Shown here in pieces: positions 1 to 11,374 of a stretch of 64,000 bases of DNA. The stretch is from Ophiodon elongatus. Lineage: Eukaryota > Chordata > Actinopteri > Perciformes > Hexagrammidae. The stretch is taken from positions 693,001-757,000 of the forward strand of contig JACSYO010001818.1 of the NCBI GenBank assembly GCA_016806645.1. Reading direction: 5' to 3'. A program made the translations under genes and the position numbers. Position 1 is the stretch's first letter. Each line of letters begins with the position of its first letter. Below the pieces are notes generated by a model. That model made no database searches and was not told where the DNA came from. It saw nothing but the letters and a program-made list of their open reading frames with translations.

Positions 1-307
1 TCTTGGATCGTCTACATGACTTGACAGCCAAACATTTCTCCACTCTCGGGCAAAGAAGGACAGCATAGCGCTGCAACACGTGCCACTCGGTTTAGTTAAA
101 GGCATTCATTCCAAGAAGATTCTGTTATTGTACACTAAGCTATTGTTTTTTGCGTTTTTATCAAGAAATGAATCGGAAATTAATAAAATACATTGTGTTT
201 GTATTCAGAATAATTGAAAACCTAAGCAAAGAAAGCATAACCGATTATTTGAATATTTGGGTCCAGCCTTGGGACCCACACAGCGTCATTTGAGATTTGG
301 GAATAGG

Positions 308-335
308 GACGTGTTGGACTTTCAACCAGGAGAAA
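308..335 (-). repeat. Short fragment of dispersed repeat (CTCCTGGTTGAAAGTC family)
   Basis: Read on the minus strand, this carries the core CTCCTGGTTGAAAGTC, which also occurs on the plus strand near 2687 and 7651. Three copies of one 16-base core in 8 kb, in both orientations, are best explained as pieces of a dispersed repeat. The core resembles a repeat common in perch-like fish (recalled, not searched). Confidence 0.5.
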
Positions 336-2257
336 GGTATTGATATCAGGTTAGCAGTGCCTCTTCCGCTTAACTCATAATAAAAAAGAACAACACTTGT
401 AATAGCCGTAACAAAGAATCAAAGATGGCGACAACTATTTGGTTAATTACACATTAACATGGTATCTTAAGGGTTAATGCGGTAAACGTAACCTCTCAAA
501 CACTGAGCACAGCTGTTACTGTGTTAGTTTAGCTTTTGTGTAGTTTAATCTACTTGCAGGCAGATTGACAATATGAGGACAGTCATATAAACTTAACAAT
601 GGATGACTAATGTTAGTCTGGCAATTTAACAAGTGTCTATAGATGTGGGAGAATTTCATTGGAATATATATCAGGCTAGAAAGACAGGCGAAGAAAGAAG
701 CCGAGACAAGCAGTCTAATGATTCAGCACTTGGCTGCTGACTGAGTACAGTGGTGATAAAGGAGTTTGGGACTTTGCGTCACACTTTCTCATTATGTAGT
801 TTGAGGAGAAAGCAAGTCAGTAATTGGACCCTGGAAAACATTAGCCATTAATTATTTCCTAAAAGGACTCATATGCTCTGTATCACACACAAAAAAAAGA
901 AGAAAAAATGAGCTGAAAATGCTAATCACATGGATGCTGACTTGAAAAAAAATACTTTTTGAATTTGAATAAATAACGTACTTTTGCTTTAAGATGACTT
1001 TGGCACACATTTGCATGGGTATCTGATTTGATTTGCATTCCTGTGATCCATAGAATGTATTATCTCTGGGCAATTCAGCATCCCCTCTTATCTGGAACAC
1101 ACCCAATCAATAGAGAGCAGATCTGAATATGGATTAAGCATGGATATCTGAGGAGCAAAGCTTACATGAACTGGGGAACTGTCATGCATTAAGTTATCTA
1201 CTCCGTCATTCATATTTGGCTTCATCAGACTTCCCATACCCTCGATATCATTTCACATGCTTTACATTGAACTCTCTTTATCAGCAAATCAGGCAATCAG
1301 CCTTCCTATTAGGATCCAAATAGGTTTAAAAACAAAGACAATTATTCTGGTAATTAGCATGCAGTAACCTCATTCTGTGGTGTCCTTATTTTACCTTATT
1401 TGAATGGCATGCTCTCCACAACTTTTAAATTTCCTTTAGACGCTGAATTCCAAATGTGTTGCAGTGGCAAACTATGAGTCACCACTGGAAATCAGTACAT
1501 GTCTTTGTCACCCACTATGCTGTATAATATAAAGTGTCTGTACATGTACCCAAACATAGGGCTTCTGAGGAAAAGGCACACTTTGTACTGGGGCAGAGAA
1601 GAGTTGAATATCTCCCTTGCCCACAGTCTTGGAGCACAACTCGCAGCTTGAAAAATGAGCCAGAAGTCAGAAGAATCTAAAGCTACAGTAGATAGCTCTC
1701 GTTCTGCGCCCGGCCAAAGGGAGAAGTGTCAGCTTTTTCATCCTTTGAGTGATTTAGACTGCCATTGGAGAAAACTGATGAGTGCTTTTGAGATTTATGA
1801 TGCTTTCCCTCGCACATTAAATATAGACTTTTTAACATGTAGTCAGAGCCGCTTTGAAAACCTAATCATACAGTGAAGCTGGGCAGGAAAAAAAGGCTAA
1901 AAAGAAGATGGCAACTAAAAAACTCCAGCTCGCCCTGTATAATTCTGACACTCGAATCAAAACATGGTGACATTTCTTAAAAATATGTGCCAACTGATTT
2001 AAACTTATTCTAGACAGCTTGGGCACAGAGTTCCTGTTTCCCTTCCCTTTGTCTTTCTTAGGAATCCTGATGACCATTAATTGAATCAGGCAGCAACAGT
2101 AAAAGGGCCACAGCTGTGAATCTGGGCGTAATTTAAAGTAATAGGGAAAAATGTGTGAAAGAGACGAGCATTCATTTTTGCATGGCTCTACACTGAGGAG
2201 GATACTGGGAACAGGGAGGGGGCAGTCCTAAATATTGCCATTTCCAGTCAGCAAAAG

Positions 2258-2277
2258 ATAAGCTCATATGAGCTTAT
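2258..2277. other. Perfect 20-bp palindrome
   Basis: ATAAGCTCAT is followed at once by its exact reverse complement, with no spacer. It could be a dimeric protein-binding site or chance; nothing else nearby defines its role. Confidence 0.6.
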
Positions 2278-2464
2278 AGTCAAATGTATTCCTGTCATAC
2301 ATTAAAAATGGCTTTCAATATATCTACATTATTTAAATAGAGCTATTGCTTGACTGAGCGCACAGTGACCAGAATGCATCCAACCTTTCATTCTAAATGT
2401 AATGTTAAAGGGTATAATCCACCATAAAACAGACAACCAGATTATTACTGTGACCTCGCAATAA

Positions 2465-2922
2465 ACACGTGTTTAACGGCGTGGATTCAAACAACAACAC
2501 TTAGATAGGTTTAGGGAACAAAACCACTTAGTTAGGTGGAGGAAAAACCTCATGGTTGGGCTTGAAATATGTTTGAAAACTAATTAAAACCTTAACAACG
2601 TAAAATTAGAATGGAAAACATGTCAGAAACATCAGTAAGGTAACTTCAAAATAACTCAACAACTCTTTGGGACACGAACACTGGTCTCCTGGTTGAAAGT
2701 CTTGTGTTTGAGTGACCCGTCCGCCTCCACTTCCTCACGGCCTTTATAACACCACCTCTTCCCAGTCTTCAGTAATGATGCTGATGGGTTTACATTGGAG
2801 TTACTTGAAAGCCCGGTGCGTCTCACAGAAACGCTAAGGCTTGCCTTGTGATATGGTATCAGACACCGAGGGCCGTGAAAAAGCGCCGGTATTTAACACC
2901 CTGCGAATGAGAAAGGGCTGTT
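2465..2922 (+). repeat. Dispersed percomorph-type repeat
   Basis: The stretch contains the module order AGGTTTAGGGAACAAAACCACTT, then ACACTGGTCTCCTGGTTGAAAGTC, then GACCCGTCCGCCTCCACTTCC, ending near GCGCCGGTATTTAACACC. I recall this order from a dispersed, noncoding repeat in perch-like fish. The CTCCTGGTTGAAAGTC core recurs at 7651 and, inverted, at 308. No coding capacity is seen. Boundaries are approximate and the superfamily is not determined. Confidence 0.6.
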
Positions 2923-4900
2923 TATCCTGATGTTGCCTGGTTTTTCATCAGACCATAAACCAAACACACACTGGACCGTGACTTTCCGGCGTTTCTGTTT
3001 TTTTCACCTCATATCATGCTCATCCATACTCTTTTCGGGAACCATTTTTAATCTCCTCACCTTATTGCCTGCAGAAATATTGTCATCACCATCCGCGACT
3101 TCTGGCTGGGGTCTAAAATGTAAATCAATATATTCATTACCATGTGCAGAATACAAAACAACTCTGCAAGGGTAAATGGGTGCTGCTGACAATGACATGC
3201 CCAAAAAAGAAGAAGACAGTATAGGGAAGTCCAGGTTATTTTATATCTTCAAACTCTCAGACCAAAGAAAAAACTGGGGCAGATATTTATGGTCCCGCTT
3301 GGAATGAATACAAATAAAGCCTCATATTTCATGTTCGCATGGCGTCATCATTCTCAATGTCTGCAACATTAACTCAATAAAAAAAAATTGCAAGGGATTG
3401 CAAGATGAGCTGGCGATGGCTGTGACGAAGAGTGGGAATTATTTTACACTCAACTTTTTGCATTCTCCTTCCTAGGCTCCAAACACAAAAATGTATAACT
3501 TTGTACCTTTTGTACTTCTGCCTGTCATTATGCTGTAGTAATGATCCTGTTTATGAACCTTTTCCTAATTGACAGGGATAAAGTTATTGTGGATGAATAA
3601 GTCATTCATGAAAAACATTCTGAGCACCGATTGAAATAATCACTGAAATGCTTGTTATGTAACTAAACTCCAAAGTTGACTTACTAATAGTAAAATGTAA
3701 TCATAATCGAGCATGTAATCAGCCTATACAATACCAACCATGTGTGCTTTTTGAACTGTGTAATATAAACTCACGCCAGGTTGCTAAAACACTCAAACTG
3801 GGCAATCTGGAGGCACATTCAAAAATATGTTCCTGCGATCACTCCATTAACATGTCGACCTGGGGAAATAGGCAACCAAATTGCAGTGTGTGGGTAGATT
3901 TCAGACTATCCAAACCCCCCAAATTTTCACAAGTCCTTTTAAATGACCTCAATGGTAGTTAGACACCATTTCAACAGAATTGAATTGCTAGGCAACAGCT
4001 GATTTCATTCATATACACTGCAAAAATGAATATATATATATATATGTATAACGAAACTCACATTAGTGCCAAGCCGACAGTTTTCTACATGCGTTTGATT
4101 GCGATAGAGTATCTTTGTTATCAATAACTAAGCAACCATCAAACTGTTTATGATATTGCATAATAATCAGAAGGGGTTAATGCTAGCCACCTTTCTCTAT
4201 TGTTGTCGGGCGGTGGCGACAATCGCCAGACTTTATAACGTTGAACTGAGTTAGAATTTGCACTTTGTTTTCTCCTACATTCACTTGGAGATAAAAGCGG
4301 GAACGTTATCAAGAAATAATCATCATGGAGGTGTAAAAGAAACAGAGAGGGAGCCGCAGTGTTTGTGAGTGATGCCAAATCCTACAGCCTCTCTAACTTA
4401 ATCACTGTCATGACTTGTATGTATGCAAGCTAATAATACAGACTAGATGACTAGTATGAATGTAAATCACTGAGGCAATCTGCAGGCATTGTAGCATACG
4501 GTCAAGTACTATATTTACCTCTGACAGGCAACATCATTGACTCCAACATAATCAGAGTAATTGAAACATTGATCTGGTTGTAATTGCAGTCTGGTCAGCG
4601 GTAATAGTTTGGTCATGTATCATGAGGTAGCTATCTTGAGTTGAGCTATATAAAGCTGCTGGAAAGAGCCTTGATCGGAGGAAGCATTTTTCACTCAAAG
4701 TGTAAACAAGACAGATATGATTGTTTACAATGGGACTTGCCATTCTGCCCCATTGAGGTCAATAGAACTGGCTCCAAGTCTGGAAAAATTAGAATCCTGT
4801 CATGATGACGTAATGACCCTCTCCTGCTTTTCTAGGTTACTTTCACTGCAACAGGAAATAAACTGAGACACATTTGAAAAATTATCATTTTCGACTGAGA
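2923..4900. other. Unique noncoding sequence
   Basis: No recognisable gene or long repeat. Small overlapping open frames on both strands (for example around 3000-3200 and 4148-4378) show no domain. A short TA run lies at 4029-4046. Confidence 0.6.
4029..4046. repeat. Short (TA)n microsatellite
   Basis: About nine alternating TA units, with a TATGTATA interruption at the right edge. Confidence 0.85.
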
Positions 4901-5148
4901 TCAAATCAAAATCAAATCAAATTTATTTATACAGCACTTTTTACAGACAAAAGGTCACAAAGTGCTTGACAGGAGCAGAAAACAAAAAAATTAAACAAAG
5001 TGACCATACAAGGGGCCAATACATTACAAGAGGTTTGTAACACAAGACACGTATTTACAAAAGCAAAATAAAGTAAACAATAAAAGAAAGCACATTAAAA
5101 TACACAATAAAAATAAATAAATAAAAATGGATTAAAAGCAGGCCATGG
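4901..5148 (-). mobile_element. LINE-type 3' tail fragment, minus strand
   Basis: On the plus strand the segment opens with TCAAATCAAA-type tandem units followed by TTTATTTATACAGCACTTT. Read on the minus strand this is a 3' end with AAAGTGCT...TATAAATAAAT and a terminal (ATTTG)n-like microsatellite, the usual end of L2/Rex-like LINEs and dependent SINEs in fish. AGCACTTT and AAAGTGCTT flank a small loop and can form a stem. The body to about 5148 is A-rich and shows no reverse-transcriptase homology. The exact family is not assigned. Confidence 0.6.
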
Positions 5149-7634
5149 GGCATGAATTTGATGATGGTCAATACGGCCCTGATCCTAATGACTAAAAGAC
5201 TGCTCATGCCTCAAAGGAAGTAGTCACTGGTGATAATAATGTTAGGCTACAATAAGGAATGCAGGTAATTGCACAACTCAACTCAACACTGTATCTTGTA
5301 GTTGCTGTTTTTTTTTTTAACCAGTAGTTTTTTCCTCAGCAATGGCGTACTTATTAGCAGTGCAGCTGCACAGGGGCCCAGAAGCTGTGAGGGGCCCATG
5401 TTTTTTGAAGCTTTATTGTTGTGGCTTGGCCCTCTTTAAATCACATGTGAAGGATTCCCTCTTGTAACTGTACACGGTGATATTCCGTATCACTTGGGAA
5501 TAAGTCACAGTGCAGAAGTTAAAGACGCTCCAACTTGTGTTTAACTGGGACTGTTGATGAATGTGATGCTGCTGTCCGTGGTGCTGATGACCACCGGTTT
5601 GCAGGATGGGAGTGGCATGAGGACATAGCGGTCGTCTGCTTTGCAACTGACTGTGTTATTTATTCGTGCGAACAAGTGTGCAGTTCATTTTGGGCGCGAG
5701 GGCCCAAGACCAAAAAATAATTGCACCGGGGCCAATCAAAACCATGTTACGCTGCTCTTTCCGAGAACTGTAAGCAGCCGTCATACCTCCTGTAGTCACT
5801 GAAGGTTTAAAAGAAGGCTTTATTTGCCTCTGTGACATTTATTAGAGCACAGACAGTGAGAATTTAAATTACAAGAGGGAGTGCTTACAATGCCCGGTTT
5901 GATATGTAATTACTTTCAGTAAGCAGTTGGATTAGACATGGAGAATGCATAGACATTAATGCATGCACACTTTTTATGAGCAATTAGACAAACATTTGTT
6001 TGTGCCATTTTACAAATTCAAATCAAGAGTTGGTTTGAGATTAGTGGGCAATGCTATTGGACAGTGCAAACAGGATGACGGAGATTACTACTAAGATTAT
6101 GACGTTAATGAACCACTCCGATATGATATTTACTTTGTTCATATTGTATTATCTAATGCAAACTTGACTTACTGCTTTGCACACTGCTCACTCTCAGTTG
6201 TATTGATTGCATTTGGCATGATTATAGTTCAAGGAAAAGCACAGACAAAATGTATTATGATTATAATATCTAATGTAGATTTGTATTCTAAAGCCTTGTC
6301 TTCCCAGAAAATACAGAGATTCCTGAAGACCACTACATTACCTCACTGGAGGTCGGCACAATTCACCTTGCTGCCGTTTTCCCCCTAGCTGCACCCACTT
6401 CACTTCAGAGGAAAGCCACCTTGCATCACTCGTGGTGATGAACGGAAAGTTTCCATTAACTTTTATTCAACCCAGATATTCAACCGCGTATGACTTTAAT
6501 TAATTCTATTCTCAGGTTATGAAGTAATTTGATTATACGGGCAAGAGGGAGAGCAGGGATCCGTATCTGTTCTCCATCTTAGGTCAAGCACTTAGGCTTC
6601 GCTGAATTCATTCATTACACCCAAAGCATGGGTACATTAAAGATCATTTGGTTAATAATTGTGCAATTAAATAATCTCATGTGACTTCGATATAATTGGA
6701 AAAAGTGCTGCGACATCAAAGCAGCACCCCTGTCAGGCGGAGTTGGATTGGGGCTCAATTGTAAACGGGAAAGTGGTCTCCGCGGTCCAGTCCGACGAGC
6801 GGAGTCATGTACTCGGATGCTCGCGCGTTTGTTTGAAGGAATTCTTTCACGTAATGAAAAACTGCAATGTGACGCACAAATGCCAAGGAGAGGAAGGCAG
6901 CGTCAAAAGAAAGCAACGTTGGCAGGCTTGCTAAGCATTAGAGAGCAGTAGTCGACTAGGGCACTTAAGATGGTGACGTCTGACTAATGTATACCTTCTG
7001 AGCTTAGTGCAGCTATGGAAATAGCTTGCCATCTGTAAGAAATAATATTTGCTTTTGGGCATTTCACTAAGTCTCTGTGGGGGAGCGGGGCAGCATACAG
7101 TGTGGTAGGCAGTACAGTGCTTTGGATAACAAGGAGCACAGTGAAAAATTGCTTCTGTTCCCTTCATCTTTATTATGGTTATTGAATTTGGTTCAAAAGG
7201 AGCTGACATCAAAGGGTTGCTCGGAGATTCATAATTCGAAAGGTTCAGTGTATTTCATTGTGGACCCAGAAAAAGGAATGTCAGAAACAACATTAAAATG
7301 AAAGGAATTTTTCACATGTGAGAAGCAGGTGTCTCCTGCTGTAGAGTCACGTTTCCCAGTAATTTGGAGGGGTTTTTGGTCTTCTTGGAGCTCAGCTCCA
7401 AGGAAAACAGGCAACACAAACACATGATGTAAGAATCTCATTCATGTGCCATGCTCTTTGCAGTGTCCACAAATACCACACAAACTATGCACCATTTTTA
7501 AATTGTTTTTTTTTTACTTAAAAAGGTGCTGAATTAAAAATTCCAACATATTATCACTCGTAATCAGTGGCCTTAACCTTCAAACTGTGATGCTATAGGT
7601 AGCCCTGTAACGAGTCAAGCAACTAACGAAAAAT
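5149..7634. other. Noncoding sequence, mostly unique
   Basis: No gene is recognised. It contains a GGGGCCC-bearing segment (5345-5745) and a more G+C-rich patch around 6735-6960 where two overlapping plus-strand open frames of 63-67 codons occur. Such overlap in several frames argues for noncoding DNA of raised G+C rather than an exon. Confidence 0.55.
5345..5745. repeat. Candidate interspersed element with GGGGCCC motifs
   Basis: TGCACAGGGGCCC near 5366 and TGCACCGGGGCC near 5722 are direct near-repeats about 355 bases apart. AGGGGCCCATG and GAGGGCCCAAG lie between them. This resembles transposon-derived sequence carrying CAGGGGCCC-type termini, but the repeats are direct, so a simple terminal-inverted-repeat element is not shown. 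The intervening small frames have no recognisable domain. Confidence 0.3.
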
Positions 7635-8175
7635 TAATCTCACAAACAACCTTCTCCTGGTTGAAAGTCTTGTTTGTTTGACCCCTCCAATATATATATT
7701 ATCTCCCAGACACCATACGCGGACTTTCTGGGTCTCCTACAGATGCTGAAAGGTGCCTCCCTGCATCGGCATCTGAAGCCTAGGGGCCCTGACCGAGCAT
7801 TCGAGTTCAGGCCCTGAGAGCAGATCGAATATGCAGAGCATGTCTCCACACGGCTCTCAACATGGCGACAGCTGAGCTGGCGGCTCGCAGCTAGCGGTTG
7901 AAACAACAGCAACAGAGCTGACAGAGCTAACAGTGTTAACCTGGTGGGGGGTGGGGGGTGGGGGGACCAGAAGGTGGGCGCTTCCGCTACGGCGCTTCCG
8001 CATGTGCACTCGCAGCCGGCCCAGCCATCACACTGAGAGGCTCGGGTTGCAACGCACACAAAGGGAGAGCGACTTAATTCTCTGCTCAGGTAGACATATT
8101 ACTCCACTGCGTCGTTACATGGATCATAGTTAAGTGCTGCTATATCAATGCTCTGGATGTCGTATAGAGAACCTC
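7635..8175 (+). repeat. Candidate dispersed repeat, G+C-rich
   Basis: It begins with CTCCTGGTTGAAAGTCTTGTTTG, the core shared with 2687 and 308. It continues through a G+C-rich body with repeated GCTAACAG/GCTAGCGG words and a G tract. Near 8080-8115 CTCTGCTCAGGTAGACATATTACTCC resembles a module I recall from perch-like repeats. The 139-codon minus-strand frame over 7640-8059 has low-complexity Cys/Ser/Pro-rich composition and no domain, so it is not called as a gene. Confidence 0.45.
7943..7966 (+). other. Potential G-quadruplex tract
   Basis: Three blocks of six G separated by single T residues, preceded by a shorter G pair. The runs are long enough to supply four stacked triplets with short loops. 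Confidence 0.5.
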
Positions 8176-8669
8176 GAGTGGTGAATGCAGCAGGGAATCC
8201 TGAGAAGTTGAACTTGTGTAACACAAGAAAGCAACACTTAATCTATTCCCACGTCTAGTTAACCTAGAGATTATGAGACAAAATGGATACTTCAAGGTGG
8301 AGTGAAGCAGGTAATTATATCCTTACATCCCTTTGAAAACCGATTACGTCTATACTGTACCTCTGGAGATCTGCCGTATGGTCTAGTTGGGTACTTGACT
8401 TTGATCTTCAAAGCTGACCTCCCTTCTCTCCTGATTGATGGATAGGCGCGCCATTGATGCCTGCATATCCATCAAGTAAAGCCACCCGTGATGAATGAAT
8501 ATGTCCTTTATCAGCCGTGCATCACCTCGTGAAGTATTGTCCTCTTTCACCCAGCGCATTCATCCTTCAGCCAAAGATTGATTAACTACGGACGTGATTT
8601 AGTCAGCAATTATGACCTCATCGCTAATCAATCTACCTCTCGCCAATCCTGCTTGCAGTTTGGCCCATG
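8176..8669. other. Unique noncoding sequence
   Basis: No gene, repeat or RNA recognised. Composition is moderate, with an isolated GGCGCGCC around 8445. Confidence 0.6.
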
Positions 8670-8700
8670 CACACACACACACGCACGCACGCACGCACGA

Positions 8701-8744
<44 letters not shown>

Positions 8745-8747
8745 CAC
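8670..8747. repeat. Compound (CA)n-(CACG)n-(CA)n microsatellite
   Basis: CA repeats flank a central block of ACGC units broken once by GACG. Three frames through it give His/Thr/Ala/Arg-rich open frames, which are artefacts of the repeat. Confidence 0.97.
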
Positions 8748-10270
8748 CGAGACAATTGTGTCAGTTATCAGCAGGCGCTTCTTCTGAAGTCTCTGGGATC
8801 ATGGGAGCATTTGTTTTGCCACAGCGATGGTGTCATTCTGCGGAAGGCAGTGTAAGTTGATCTGCCACCAACACTTTAGTCTAGAGTGAAATATTTAAAC
8901 AGCTTTTGGATGGATTAGCATCAAATTTGGCAAAACTGATCAAGCATGGAAAAATCTGATGTCTTGTATTACAAATTAGAGAAGGGGTTGAGTACTCGTG
9001 GGCGGGGTTTGTGTGTATAGATAAATGCAGGTATATGTGCAGGGCTGTGTACATGGATTTACAGGTAAAAGATAATTATAGGGGTGCCAGAGGGTGGGGG
9101 GGGTTCTCGTAGCTGCTTTTAAGCCAAGTGGTGAATGTATTCTTTTTTGGTGTTTGTATTTCTTTTTATTCGTATTATTATTTTGTATGTTTCTTTTTTT
9201 ACTTTATTATTGTCTGACAAACCTAAATTTTGTATCTATGTATAATGGTAATATACCTAAATGAATACAAATTTAAGTGACAAAGATTTAGTTTGGTACA
9301 CATAATCATACAGTCTGGGGGATTATTGTTTAAAATGTATCCTATTTTCAAAGCCATACGCTTTTGTTTAAATGCACTTATCTTTATTTAGGTTACATGC
9401 TCCACATGTATCACTATATATATATATATATATTATTCACTATATGAAATACAGTCTTTTAAATCAGTTAAAAGCCAGTCCTTTTTTTGTACACGATAAA
9501 AAGACAACTTTAAAACTGCATACAAATTACTTCTTGATGAGATGTTTTTTTTTATTTCTTCAGTGTATCCTTGATTTTGTCGTACCACTCTGACAATATC
9601 CTTTGATCCCATCCTTGAGAGGTAGCAGACACACTGGAGATTGACTTCCCCCTCTAAATGACCCTATGGGGTCATGCTGTAATGGGCTCTCTTCCTACTC
9701 AGTGACCAGGGGCAATCTGCGTCTACAACAGACGACGCTCCTGTGGTACAGAGGAACATTCCCCATGGCATTGTGAGGAGGAGAACACAATATTACAACC
9801 TGGAAATCAGAGTCAAGCAAGTCAGATGGGAAAATTGTCCGACTGAGCCACGGCACATGGGCGTTAATCTGCTGAGAGAAAGACCATGTGAACCACACAG
9901 CAGGTACACAGATCAGGCAGATCAACTGTTTGTCAGATGGAATCACAAAGCTGGTGATGGTTTCCTTTGTGTTTCAATCAAACTGTTGGGAAACGCTCAG
10001 CTCTACACTGTAAAGTAGAGCGTTTTGATTGGACAGTGCCAGGAGACAGATTGCCTAGCGCGATGGTCCAGCTGTGTGCAATGTGAAGAAGGCAGCTAAA
10101 TAGATGCATATATAATTATGTGCATATGCACAACACTCCAAAACATTTCCCTGGTATTGTTCAATAACAATATTGATATGTGTAAGCTAGTTTCTGTGAA
10201 CAGATCGGTAATGTACCTCAATCATGTTTGGCATCGAGAAGTAGAAGAGCCCTTCAGTTTGAATAGCTCT
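8748..10270. other. Noncoding sequence with T-rich and TA tracts
   Basis: It contains a T-rich stretch (about 9135-9205) and a short TA array (9415-9433). Around 9695-10018 open frames of 83 and 91 codons overlap on opposite strands. The patch has balanced composition but neither product has a recognisable domain, so I leave it uncalled. Confidence 0.55.
9415..9433. repeat. Short (TA)n microsatellite
   Basis: Nine TA units followed by TTATTCAC. Confidence 0.85.
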
Positions 10271-10500
10271 AATGCTGCGCTCACACCAAACGTGAAGCAA
10301 ATTTTCTACGCCTTTTATTTCTGCCATCAACCATGGAAGAAATAACCACTATTTCTGCTTTGTACATGTTGTGGAAGTCCCACATGTCTCGGGAAACTAA
10401 ACGCTGTCTTCTCTGGGCTCATAATCGGAGGCGCTTGGTGAATTTCAACGAGGTGTATTCACTGTATCTAGCAAGCCACACATGGGCTGATTTACTATAG
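10271..10500 (+). mobile_element. PIF/Harbinger-like transposon remnant (5' part)
   Basis: The left edge AATGCTGCGCTCACACCAAACG matches the style of terminal sequence I recall for fish Harbinger elements (TGCTGCGTTCACACCAAACGC). It is followed by a small frame with Harbinger-transposase-like N-terminal features (see 10333-10500). No catalytic DDE region follows; the sequence returns to A+T-rich unique DNA after about 10500, so the copy is 3'-truncated or internally deleted. No right terminus was identified. Confidence 0.5.
10333..10500 (+). pseudogene. Harbinger transposase N-terminal fragment, truncated
   Basis: A 55-codon frame starts at an ATG just downstream of the Harbinger-like edge. 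Residues 9-16 (ALYMLWKS) followed by a basic stretch ending WAHNRRR at 28-34 and then a V-x-FNEVYSLY segment resemble the N-terminus of PIF/Harbinger transposases. These typically begin with a short hydrophobic LxxLYLLW-type segment, a run of basic residues, W-V-H-P-x-x-x-x-R and then a tyrosine-containing helix. The full protein is about 350-400 residues with a DDE catalytic domain; none of that is present, and a TAG ends the frame. The match is to remembered family architecture, and the frame is too short to be conclusive. Confidence 0.4.
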
Positions 10501-11304
10501 CACTACAAACCCAAAATAAACAATTTTGCTGTGATTTAATTGCAATAAACAAATAAAAGGGATGCCAAAATAACTACATAATGATGCCGATTTGTAAAAA
10601 ATTTCTGAATTCATGTTTTTTTAGTTCAAGAAAATAACTTTTAAATGCTTGTTTCCTCAATGGAGCTCGGATCGATCGGTGCTAGGCTTTGATAACATTG
10701 TAGCAGCTCCAGCAACACTCAAAATAACATCATATGCGTAAATATGGCAGGGTTGTTTTTATTATTTGTCCCATATGTTTATACAAATACATGTATACAC
10801 ATAGTTGTGTCCGGTCTCTACAAATATCAGGTATCGTAGAGCTCTGGGTGCCCCCCTACGGCTACAATATTTTTTCCTCCATAGTTTCTGATGGCAGGAC
10901 TTTCAGTGATGACACGCAAACAAACATGTTACCCCTTAACATGTTTACAATGTGTAAACATGGGTACAAGCTAAAGCTAGTGATAGTGCTAATGTTATGT
11001 GTCTAATGATGGCTGTTGGTCACTGTTGTTCTGTCACTTGTTCTTTGCTATTTTAAATGAGTAAAATTAGATTAATAATTATTTGGCTACAATTTCAGCA
11101 TCCCATCACAACTTCAACAAAACATAATTCCATGTAGCATTATAAGAACTGTTTAAATTTGCCTTTCTGTCAGACCTTCACACTGTAACATGGTCATGTA
11201 ATCTCCTTCATGACAAAAGTTCACAGATGTGTTGTTTGAAATAAGAATGTTTCAATGTTTAACTGCACTTATAATAACAGCATGCATTGTAACAGATTTG
11301 TGTA
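10501..11304. other. Unique A+T-rich noncoding sequence
   Basis: Nothing recognisable. A 90-codon plus-strand frame at 10734-11006 is Cys/Met/Tyr-rich without a domain and is probably chance. Confidence 0.6.
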
Positions 11305-11374
11305 TTGTGTACAATTACTTTTGTACTTTTACTTGAGATGGATTATGAACGCAGGAATCTTACTTAACAGCTTT
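11305..11374. repeat. Left part of a dispersed repeat split by an L2 insertion
   Basis: CAATTACTTTTGTACTTTTACTTGAG followed by a GAACGCAGGAATCTTACTT module matches a very common fish noncoding repeat (ACTTTTACTTGAGTAA...GAATGCAGGACTTTTACTTGTAAC). The expected continuation is missing here and reappears at 12323, about 950 bases away, beyond the L2 fragment. AGCTTT at its right edge may be a target-site duplicate of AGCTCT at 12317. Confidence 0.65.

Larger units (their letters stand above)
1..2464. other. Unique A+T-rich noncoding sequence
   Basis: No gene is recognisable. Open frames on both strands are short (up to 84 codons) and have no familiar domain. The stretch holds one short repeat fragment (308-335) and a perfect palindrome (2258-2277). 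The rest looks like unique intergenic DNA, including patches of balanced composition around 1290-1900 that could be regulatory. Confidence 0.6.

Noticed and set aside
7640..8059. 139-codon minus-strand frame
   Set aside because: It runs through a G+C-rich repeat and a G/C homopolymer tract; biased composition and no domain.
8578..8860. Three His/Thr/Ala-rich frames
   Set aside because: Direct translations of the CA/CACG microsatellite.
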